From Synechococcus sp. MED650 (GTDB lineage: Bacteria > Cyanobacteriota > Cyanobacteriia > PCC-6307 > Cyanobiaceae), in contig NZHI01000062.1 in the NCBI GenBank assembly GCA_002691345.1, positions 1 to 6,299 of the forward strand: a stretch of DNA of 6,299 bases. Reading direction: 5' to 3'. Below are positions 1 to 5,154 of this stretch, piece after piece. The notes beneath the pieces were generated by a model. That model did not search any database. It had not been told where the DNA came from and saw nothing but the letters and a program-made list of their open reading frames with translations. A program made the position numbers and the translations under genes. The number at the start of each line of letters is the position of its first letter. Positions within the stretch are counted from its first letter, which is position 1.

Positions 1-636
1 GCCGTTCATGTGGTCGGAGGGGCTGATCATCTGGTGGCGATGGCCCCGTTCTCTTTGAACAAGCCCATGGCCTCGCTTCGCAGTTCCCTCGCTTGGGGAG
101 TTGGCCATTCTGCTGGCGTGGTGGTTTTGGCTCTAGTCGCCATCGGCATCAAGGACCTGGCCCATGTGGAGGCCATGTCGTCCTGGGCTGAATTCCTGGT
201 GGGCGTTGCTCTGCTGGTGGTGGGCGCCCTGGCGGTGCGCACGGCCTTCGGCCTTGAATTGCACAGCCATGAGCATCGCCATGGGGAAGTGAGCGGCACC
301 CATCAGCATCTGCATCTGCATGTGCGAGGTCAGAGCAGTCACCGGCGCCACATTCACGCGGCTTCTGGTCTCGGGCTTCTCCATGGCTTGGCGGGTGCCA
401 GTCACCTGTTGGCCGTGATTCCAGCCCTGGCTTTGCCACCCCATGCGGCGATTGGCTACCTGATCGCCTATTTGTGCGGCTCCATCGGTGCGATGGTCGC
501 CGTTGTTGGCGTGGTCTCCTTCCTGACGCAACGCAGTGGCGCGCGTCTGCTGCCGTTGCTCGTGGGTGGCACGGGTGCCCTATCAATCGTCACTGGAGCG
601 ATCTGGCTGCAGAAAACCTCATCGGTGGTGTTCTGA
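1..636 (+). CDS. sodT: SodT/UreH/NicO-like putative nickel permease (5'-truncated)
   Basis: This is a polytopic inner-membrane protein, probably a nickel transporter serving Ni-SOD; the window shows its last 211 residues. The frame is open to base 1, so the GTG at 10 is not a credible start and the N-terminus lies outside the window. The visible part starts with a family-like motif HVVGGADHL, then hydrophobic stretches around residues 29-48 and 60-80 of the visible part. A polar loop follows (about residues 84-120) with 11 histidines in 35 residues. After it come GLLHGLAGASHLL, which echoes the first motif, and further membrane segments up to the C-terminus. This internal duplication and the His-rich cytoplasmic or periplasmic loop are typical of UreH/NicO-type Ni/Co permeases. 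The 3' end overlaps sodX (opposite strand) by 18 bp. Seen: motifs, His loop and membrane segments. Inferred: nickel specificity, from the sodN/sodX neighbours. A generic UreH-like or efflux role is the alternative. Confidence 0.8.
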   Translation, partial: AVHVVGGADHLVAMAPFSLNKPMASLRSSLAWGVGHSAGVVVLALVAIGIKDLAHVEAMSSWAEFLVGVALLVVGALAVRTAFGLELHSHEHRHGEVSGTHQHLHLHVRGQSSHRRHIHAASGLGLLHGLAGASHLLAVIPALALPPHAAIGYLIAYLCGSIGAMVAVVGVVSFLTQRSGARLLPLLVGGTGALSIVTGAIWLQKTSSVVF

Positions 637-960
637 TCGCCGGCTTGAAACCACAGAAACAACAACTCCGATCAGGTTTGTTCGTGGAATCAAGCCAAGT
701 TGGCGGCTGTCTGTGCTGGCTTCAGAATTGTCGCCTGTAAGCCATAGCCCTGATTCGTGGGCATCGCTCAGACGCTTGATCAGTCGGATGTTCGGTTTGA
801 CGGGGTGCCAGGCGACCACTACCGATCCGATCGCAGGCAGGTGGCTGGGTTTTTTGGATACTCGTTTGACCAGCACCCGATCGCCGGGCTCCAGGGTTGG
901 CAGCATCGAATCCCCCTGAATCTGAAGCAGGAGACGTCGGCCACAAAAAAACAGCAGCAG
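619..960 (-). CDS. sodX: SodX, nickel-type SOD maturation protease (S26 family); start unresolved
   Basis: This is a short signal-peptidase-like serine protease thought to remove the SodN leader and expose the Ni-binding His. The S26 box QGDSMLPTLEPGD is clear; its Ser, codon 909-907, is the expected nucleophile. The general-base Lys lies in IRLIKRL (codon 777-775), and the C-terminal box GDN...STDSRQLG matches the family. The first ATG (906) follows the Ser codon, so starting there would give an enzyme without its nucleophile. The frame continues upstream through LLDLLLFFCGRR, a plausible hydrophobic anchor, as far as the sodN TGA, with no ATG, GTG or TTG. The end given (960, a CTG codon) is a placeholder for the likely coding extent, not an identified start. 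The 3' end overlaps sodT by 18 bp. Family assignment is firm, helped by adjacency to sodN. The start is unknown: near-cognate codon, readthrough from sodN, or a sequence error. Confidence 0.85.
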   Translation of the reverse strand: MLLFFCGRRLLLQIQGDSMLPTLEPGDRVLVKRVSKKPSHLPAIGSVVVAWHPVKPNIRLIKRLSDAHESGLWLTGDNSEASTDSRQLGLIPRTNLIGVVVSVVSSRRSEHHR

Positions 961-984
961 GTCTAAGAGACCTGCTGCTGCTAA
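945..984 (-). terminator. Intrinsic terminator downstream of sodN
   Basis: On the minus strand there is a perfect 13-bp stem: arms 980-968 and 964-952, built on three CAG/CTG units plus GGTCT/AGACC. It has a 3-base loop and is followed at once by seven T (951-945). The stem could gain two more pairs with the first U residues. This is a textbook rho-independent terminator starting about 25 bases after the sodN stop. It would separate abundant sodN mRNA from sodX. The descending arm and T-run also lie in the open sodX frame, where they read LDLLLFF. Confidence 0.9.
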
Positions 985-1008
985 GGGAGAGCGGACTTTG
1001 TCCAGAGC

Positions 1009-1482
1009 TCAGGAGGCGGTAACCCAGGCGTCGCTGCGACCTTTGGACTGCCAGAACATGCCGTGGATCTTCTCAACAGCAGCCATCAGCTCTTCTGCCT
1101 TGGCCTGATCAATGTTCACCTTGCAGGCGCTGCAAAGCTTGGCGGCTTTCCAGAAGGTGTCGTGCAGATCAGGGAAAGTGGCCAGATGGTCGGGCTTGAA
1201 GTAGTCCGTCCAGAGAATCAGAAGCTCTTTCTTTGTCTTCTGCGCTTCTTCTTCCTTGATGGCCACGTAGCGACCAAAGGTGTTGTTGTAAGCGGCCAGA
1301 GCAGCGGCATCGCCAGCTGCAGGTGCTTCCATCGCTTTCAGCTTCTTGGTCATTGACAGCACGGCCTCCGCCGCCACGCGGGCCGAGGCGGGGTCATAAA
1401 CGCCGCAAGGTCCGTCGCAATGGGCTTCAACCACTGAGGCTGGAAGGGTTCTGACGAGGCTGGAAAGGGCCGAGCGGAGCAT
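1009..1482 (-). CDS. sodN: Nickel superoxide dismutase (NiSOD)
   Basis: SodN converts superoxide to O2 and H2O2 and is a homohexamer of four-helix bundles in characterised bacterial enzymes. The 157-residue precursor has a 20-residue leader ending VVEA, followed by the Ni-hook HCDGPCGVY (residues 21-29). Known ligands map to His21 (amino group and imidazole after cleavage), Cys22 and Cys26. Asp23 and Tyr29 are the conserved second-shell residues. The mature chain would be 137 residues, with helix-rich sequence (for example a Lys/Glu-rich segment around residues 75-86) and a C-terminus ending DAWVTAS. The leader has no long hydrophobic core, so it looks like a maturation propeptide rather than a Sec signal, in line with the linked SodX. 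The start is the ATG at 1482, with no obvious Shine-Dalgarno. It lies 41 bp after the FKBP stop on the same strand; the promoter may sit within the end of that gene. A strong terminator follows. Confidence 0.97.
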   Translation of the reverse strand: MLRSALSSLVRTLPASVVEAHCDGPCGVYDPASARVAAEAVLSMTKKLKAMEAPAAGDAAALAAYNNTFGRYVAIKEEEAQKTKKELLILWTDYFKPDHLATFPDLHDTFWKAAKLCSACKVNIDQAKAEELMAAVEKIHGMFWQSKGRSDAWVTAS

Positions 1483-1523
1483 CGGTTTGGTCAGGGAAGG
1501 CTTGTGATGAGCCTAGCTTCCGC

Positions 1524-2120
1524 TCACTTCTTCACGTCGAGCAGCTCGACCTCGAAGATCAGCGTGGCGTTCGGTGGAATCACCCCACCAGCTCCGCGGC
1601 TGCCATAGGCCAGATCTGAGGGAATGATCAACTTGCGCTTGCCCCCGACCTTCATGCCAACAACCCCTTCATCCCAGCCTTTGATCACCCGTCCGGCTCC
1701 GAGGGGGAAGCTGAATGGGGTGCCCCGGTCGTAGCTGGCGTCAAATTGCTGACCATCTTCCAGGGTGCCTCGGTAGTGCACCACAACGGTTTGACCGGAA
1801 GAGGCTTCTGCTCCCTCGCCGATGGCCAGCTCGGTGATCTTCAGGCCACTGGCAGTGATAAGGGTCTCCTCAGCATCCAGAGGTCCGCCCAGGGCGGAGG
1901 CATCAGCAATGGTGTTGTCAGGAGCCATGGCGAATAGAGAGGGGTTGGGGTCTTCGGGATCGAGCTCGAAGCTCGAGGATGTTTTGGCCTGGAGTGCCTC
2001 AGATCGCACCACTGCCGGCTGTGGTGCAGCCGACACGGTGGAGGGAGCCACGAGCTGACTCACCAGGGCCAGAAGCAAACAGGCCACGCAGACCGTTGTG
2101 CTGATCAAAATGTCGCGCAC
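1524..2120 (-). CDS. Exported FKBP-type peptidyl-prolyl cis-trans isomerase
   Basis: It catalyses cis-trans isomerisation of X-Pro bonds and is probably active in the periplasm or thylakoid lumen. The 198-residue product starts with a signal peptide (hydrophobic core about residues 4-24, likely cleavage near STVSA-A at 31). A polar, acidic, probably disordered linker (32-88) follows, then one FKBP domain (about 89-198). Active-site residues known from human FKBP12 are all present: Tyr116, Phe126, Asp127, Val145-Ile146, Trp149, Tyr172, Val180-Ile181 and Phe189, in boxes [23 protein letters not shown] and [14 protein letters not shown]. The start is GTG at 2120, which gives a complete signal peptide; no clear Shine-Dalgarno is visible. 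It is followed after 41 bp by sodN and preceded after 51 bp by the phasin-like gene, all on one strand, so co-transcription is possible. The enzyme family is certain. The substrates are unknown, and any link to SodN maturation is only positional. Confidence 0.95.
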   Translation of the reverse strand: MRDILISTTVCVACLLLALVSQLVAPSTVSAAPQPAVVRSEALQAKTSSSFELDPEDPNPSLFAMAPDNTIADASALGGPLDAEETLITASGLKITELAIGEGAEASSGQTVVVHYRGTLEDGQQFDASYDRGTPFSFPLGAGRVIKGWDEGVVGMKVGGKRKLIIPSDLAYGSRGAGGVIPPNATLIFEVELLDVKK

Positions 2121-2135
2121 AGCAAGGCTTTAATT

Positions 2136-2150
2136 GGTCTGATTCTGACC
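2136..2150. repeat. Imperfect dyad upstream of the FKBP gene
   Basis: GGTCTGATTCTGACC has arms GGTC/GACC with a central GA/TC pair and one T-T mismatch on each side of the axis. It lies in the 51-bp gap between the phasin-like gene and the FKBP start, about 16 bases before the GTG. It could be a weak operator or a short hairpin in the leader. No T-run follows on the minus strand, so it is not a convincing terminator. Confidence 0.25.
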
Positions 2151-2171
2151 TGCGACGTGCTGCTCCGGTCG

Positions 2172-2501
2172 TTACTCCGGCCGATTGAGCTGGCGTAGCT
2201 GCTGCTCCAGCCGATCGATCCTGCCGCGGAGTTCATCCACCTCTTTCTGGCTGGGCACACCAAGTTCCTGCAGGAGATTGTCTCGATTCCGCTCGAGGTT
2301 TCGCCCCATTTGTTCCTCCAGTTCAGGGGTCTCGCCCCGGAGGGCTTTGAGCACGTCATCCACCAAGGCGGAGGCTTGATTGGGATCAAGCCGTCCGCTA
2401 CTGACCCAGTTTTGGGTGACTCCACGCAGGCGATCGGCGACCAGGGTGGTGGTGCCCAAGCCCCGGAGCAGCAACTGCTGAAGCGGATTCACGGCATCCA
2501 T
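2172..2501 (-). CDS. Small phasin-like coiled-coil protein (COG3937-like)
   Basis: This is a 109-residue soluble protein without signal peptide or membrane segments. The N-terminal half (MDAVNPLQQLLLRGLGTTT, then a basic DRLRGVTQNWV) is predicted helical and amphipathic. Residues about 44-80 are acidic/Arg-rich helix. Residues 83-107 form a clear heptad coiled coil with VDEL, IDRL and LRQL spacing. The pattern resembles the small polyhydroxyalkanoate-granule-associated (phasin-like) proteins annotated in many cyanobacteria. The start is the ATG at 2501, because the frame continues upstream to 2621 only as Arg/His-rich non-conserved sequence that would overlap lnt. It is divergent from lnt with 47 bp between starts. 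It is first of the minus-strand run ending in sodN/sodX. No PHA synthase is visible here and many marine Synechococcus are not known to make PHA, so the function is uncertain; a structural or membrane-associated role is equally possible. Confidence 0.82.
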   Translation of the reverse strand: MDAVNPLQQLLLRGLGTTTLVADRLRGVTQNWVSSGRLDPNQASALVDDVLKALRGETPELEEQMGRNLERNRDNLLQELGVPSQKEVDELRGRIDRLEQQLRQLNRPE

Positions 2502-2548
2502 GGCTGAAGGAGGACGACTCCGATCCAGGATGCCCTTGGCATGCAGCG
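2502..2548. promoter_or_regulatory. Divergent spacer between the phasin-like gene and lnt
   Basis: These 47 bases must hold, or overlap, control signals for both genes. They contain a small perfect inverted repeat (ATGCC, CTT, GGCAT at 2530-2542) and an AAGGAGG at 2507-2513 on the plus strand. The latter is 35 bases before the lnt ATG, too far for an RBS, and may be chance. No convincing -10/-35 pair was found for either strand. Confidence 0.3.
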
Positions 2549-3943
2549 ATGACCATGGGCAATCCCCGACTGCCAGGTGGATGGCGTTGTGTGATCGGCG
2601 GTGTTCTGGCCGGGCTGGCACCCAATGCGGGTGGACCGTTGTTGATGGTTCCGGCCCTGGCGCTGTTGTGGTCGGTGCTGGAGTCGCGCCGCGCCTGTGC
2701 AGTGTGGGCCGGGCTGGCCGTGTTGGTGAGCCATCGCTGGTTGCTAGCGCTGCATCCCCTCACCTGGATGGGTGTGCCAGGTCCCCTCAGCTTGCCGGTG
2801 GCGGTTCTGCTTTGGTTGGCCTGCGCAGTGCTGGCCGCGGGTTTGGCTGTGATTTGGTCAACGCTGGCGCAGCAGTTGCCGCAGCGATGGCCGCCTGTCG
2901 TTCGGGTTTTGCTCCTGGCAGTTGTGTGGGCCGTGGCGGAACTGCTGCTCTCGGGCTCGCCACTGTTTTGGATCGGGGTCGGCGGGTCCACGCTTCCCTG
3001 GGATCGCCCCTTGGCAGGGTTGGCCCGTTGGTTTGGCTCCGGGGGGCTTGCGCTGATGCAGCTGGGCTGGGGTTGGTGCCTGCTGGTTGTTGTGCAGCAC
3101 CGACGCTTTGATCGTGGCTGTTGGCTTGGTGGGCTGGTCAGCCTGCTGCTGGCCCATGGGCTTGGGGCTGCACTTTTAAACGCACCACCGATTGATTCAG
3201 GGGCCGTGGATTTGGCTCTGTGGCAACCGGCGGTGCCGACGAGGGAAAAATTCGATCCGCAACGCCAGAAACGAGTGGTGGAAGAGCTGCTGGCGGCCAT
3301 GGCCATAGCGAACGACAGCAATGTTGAAGCCCTGATTGCTCCTGAAGGGGCTTTGCCCTCAAGCTTCCGGCTTCCGCTTCAGGCTCCGTCGCTTCCTCTG
3401 ATCAGCGGGGGCTTTCGCTGGGTTCGTGGCCAGCAGCGCAGTTCGATTCTTCTGTTTTCCGAGCCGGGCCAACAGCCTGTTCCCCTGTTGGACAAGCACC
3501 GGTTGGTTCCCATCGGCGAGTGGATGCCCCCCCTTCCCGCCGGCTTATCGGCTGGGCTCTCGGCCGTGGGAGGGCTTCAACCGGGCCCGGCCTCCCGCAA
3601 TCTGGCTCAGCTGGATCCACCTGCCGCTGCCGCTATTTGCTACGAAATCGCTGATGGAACGGCCTTGGCGAAGGCCTCCGCCCGTGGGGCGACATGGTTG
3701 CTCACGATTGCCAACCTTGACCCCTACCCACCCCAGTTGCAGGAGCAATTTCTGGCCTTGGCTCAGCTCAGAGCCATCGAAACCGGTCGGGATCTCCTCA
3801 GCGTTGCCAATACGGGCCCTAGTGCCCTGATTTCAGCGACAGGGCATGTGCAGCGTCTGCTCCCGTTTGGTGAGGCGGGGGTTGCCCGAGCTCGTGTGCA
3901 GATCCATGAGCGGGTGACGCTCTATTCACGGTTGGTTGATTAA
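2549..3943 (+). CDS. lnt: Apolipoprotein N-acyltransferase
   Basis: Lnt transfers an acyl chain from phospholipid to the N-terminal diacylglyceryl-Cys of lipoproteins, the last step after Lgt and LspA. The 464-residue protein has an N-terminal membrane region (about 12-212, five to seven hydrophobic segments) and a nitrilase-type domain (about 218-455). The catalytic triad is visible: Glu266 in APEGALP, Lys316 in [11 protein letters not shown] and Cys364 in AICYE. Glu324 and Tyr365-Glu366 match other essential E. coli residues. Differences from E. coli: Phe235 (VPTREKFD) stands where Trp237 is expected, the SND-W-F box is replaced by IANLDPYP, and the chain stops at VTLYSRLVD, so the usual C-terminal membrane helix is absent (464 versus 512 residues). 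The start is the ATG at 2549; the ATG at 2555 (MGN...) is equally plausible. The stop overlaps that of mnmA. The family call is firm. Confidence 0.93.
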   Translation: MTMGNPRLPGGWRCVIGGVLAGLAPNAGGPLLMVPALALLWSVLESRRACAVWAGLAVLVSHRWLLALHPLTWMGVPGPLSLPVAVLLWLACAVLAAGLAVIWSTLAQQLPQRWPPVVRVLLLAVVWAVAELLLSGSPLFWIGVGGSTLPWDRPLAGLARWFGSGGLALMQLGWGWCLLVVVQHRRFDRGCWLGGLVSLLLAHGLGAALLNAPPIDSGAVDLALWQPAVPTREKFDPQRQKRVVEELLAAMAIANDSNVEALIAPEGALPSSFRLPLQAPSLPLISGGFRWVRGQQRSSILLFSEPGQQPVPLLDKHRLVPIGEWMPPLPAGLSAGLSAVGGLQPGPASRNLAQLDPPAAAAICYEIADGTALAKASARGATWLLTIANLDPYPPQLQEQFLALAQLRAIETGRDLLSVANTGPSALISATGHVQRLLPFGEAGVARARVQIHERVTLYSRLVD

Positions 3944-5106
3944 TCCCCTGAAGGGGCATCCCGCTGGATCAGTCCCCCGCCCAGCACCGTTTCACCGGCA
4001 TAGAACACTGCCGCTTGCCCCGGTGTGATCGAGAACTGCTCCTCCTCGAAGCGAAGGTGGCACCGATGTGGACGTTCGCGCTGGTGGTCCTCCTCTTGGG
4101 GAGGCAGTGGGGTGAGCTGTGCCGACACCGGTGCACTGCGGTACCGCACCTGCACCTCCACTGGTCGTTGCTCCGAGGGTGGCTCGATCGAGACCCAGTT
4201 CACGGCGCCCACAATGCAGCCGCGCCGACCGGCTTCGGCCCGGGGGGCCACGATCACCCGGTTCATCGCTGAATCGAGGCGGATCACATGCAGCGGCTCG
4301 CTCCAGGCAACCCCCAGCCCTTTGCGCTGCCCGATTGTGAAATGTTCGATTCCATCGTGTTCGCCAACGACAGTTCCATCGGCCAGAACGATTTCGCCTT
4401 GCCGTGGCGGCAGGTAGGCGTCGAGAAAGGCGCGCATGGAGCCGTGGTGATCAGCCAGGCAGAGGTCTTGGCTTTCGGGTTTGTCAGCGGTGCGTAGGCC
4501 GTGGCGCGCCGCCTCCAGACGGGTATCGGGTTTTGTCAGTTCTCCGAGGGGAAAGACGATCCGCCCGAGCACGTCTTGGGGGAGGTCGTAGAGGAAGTAG
4601 CTCTGGTCTTTTCGCTGGTCGAGGCCCCGCAGCAGTTGATGCCGCCCTTGGTCACCACCGTGCCGGATCCGGGCGTAATGGCCCGTCGCGATCCGGGAAA
4701 GATTGCGTTCCCGTTGTGCCCAGTCCAGCATTGGTCCGAACTTCACAGAGCGGTTGCACTGGGAACAAGGCAACGGGGTGATGCCATCCCGATAGCCATC
4801 AACCAGCCGCTGGACGATCTCCTGCTGGAAGGTTTCCCTGGTATCCACCACGTGGTGGTCAATCCCCAGTTGTTCACAGATGCCAGCGGCATCCACCAGA
4901 CCCTCTGCGCAGCAGGCTCCCTTCCCGCTCATTAACCACAGCGTTAACCCTTCAACCTCCCAGCCGGCCTCCACCAGCAGAGCCGCCGTTAAGGAACTAT
5001 CCACTCCGCCGGAAAGGCCGACGGCCACGCGATGTTCTCCGGGCCAGTTCCGAAGTCGGTTCAGGGCTGCTTCGCCGGCTCGGGTGATGGTGGTTCCGGT
5101 GGCCAT
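3940..5106 (-). CDS. mnmA: tRNA-specific 2-thiouridylase MnmA
   Basis: MnmA (TrmU) activates U34 of tRNA-Lys, -Glu and -Gln with ATP and inserts sulfur to give s2U, using sulfur relayed from a cysteine desulfurase. The 388-residue protein has the PP-loop SGGVDSS at 32-38. The two catalytic cysteines match E. coli Cys102 and Cys199: Cys117 in [11 protein letters not shown] and Cys216 in [14 protein letters not shown] (141-146), KDQSYFLY (166-173) and [10 protein letters not shown] (256-265) are further family boxes. The C-terminal beta-barrel region ends with [20 protein letters not shown] CxxC is formed by Cys114 and Cys117. The ATG at 5106 was chosen because the frame upstream to 5310 lacks family character and would run over the divergent gene. 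A GGAGAG lies about 17 bases upstream, too far for a strong RBS. The stop TAA shares the TTAA with lnt. Confidence 0.97.
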   Translation of the reverse strand: MATGTTITRAGEAALNRLRNWPGEHRVAVGLSGGVDSSLTAALLVEAGWEVEGLTLWLMSGKGACCAEGLVDAAGICEQLGIDHHVVDTRETFQQEIVQRLVDGYRDGITPLPCSQCNRSVKFGPMLDWAQRERNLSRIATGHYARIRHGGDQGRHQLLRGLDQRKDQSYFLYDLPQDVLGRIVFPLGELTKPDTRLEAARHGLRTADKPESQDLCLADHHGSMRAFLDAYLPPRQGEIVLADGTVVGEHDGIEHFTIGQRKGLGVAWSEPLHVIRLDSAMNRVIVAPRAEAGRRGCIVGAVNWVSIEPPSEQRPVEVQVRYRSAPVSAQLTPLPPQEEDHQRERPHRCHLRFEEEQFSITPGQAAVFYAGETVLGGGLIQRDAPSGD

Positions 5107-5154
5107 GGGCGGCGCTTGGTGATCTCTCCATAGTGAGGTCCCGGCACACCCCCC
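5107..5154. promoter_or_regulatory. Divergent spacer between mnmA and the NAD(P)H-hydrate repair gene
   Basis: This 48-bp gap separates two divergent starts. On the minus strand, CACTATGGA (around 5126-5134) resembles a -10 element for mnmA, without a recognisable -35 box. On the plus strand CATAGT at the same place could serve the other gene. Both are weak guesses based on position and AT content only. Confidence 0.3.

Noticed and set aside
10..12. GTG as the start of the first gene
   Set aside because: The frame is open to base 1 and the preceding His belongs to the conserved motif, so the gene is simply cut by the window.
722..946. Minus-strand open frame starting with TTG at 946, right after the T7 run
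   Set aside because: It is a shifted reading of sodX; its product has no family pattern, while the other frame carries the full S26 motifs.
1483..1523. Possible AGGCT/AGCCT hairpin in the FKBP-sodN gap
   Set aside because: Only a 5-bp stem with a 7-base loop and no T-run; not distinguishable from chance.
2079..2120. Lipobox in the FKBP signal peptide (CVAC, Cys14)
   Set aside because: The -3 position is Cys instead of Leu/Val and the Cys is too early, before the end of the hydrophobic core; an ordinary signal peptide fits better.
2500..3111. Plus-strand open frame of 203 codons with an AAGGAGG near its start
   Set aside because: Out-of-frame shadow of lnt; Gly/Ala/Arg-rich with no motifs. 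The purine run is most likely chance.
2398..3321. Long minus-strand open frame (307 codons) antisense to lnt
   Set aside because: Ser/Pro/Thr/Gln-rich composition typical of the antisense of a GC-rich gene, and it conflicts with the well-supported lnt and phasin-like genes.
3946..3957. CCCCTGAAGGGG inverted repeat as a terminator between lnt and mnmA
   Set aside because: The loop is too small (2-4 bases), there is no T-run on either strand, and it lies within the mnmA coding sequence.
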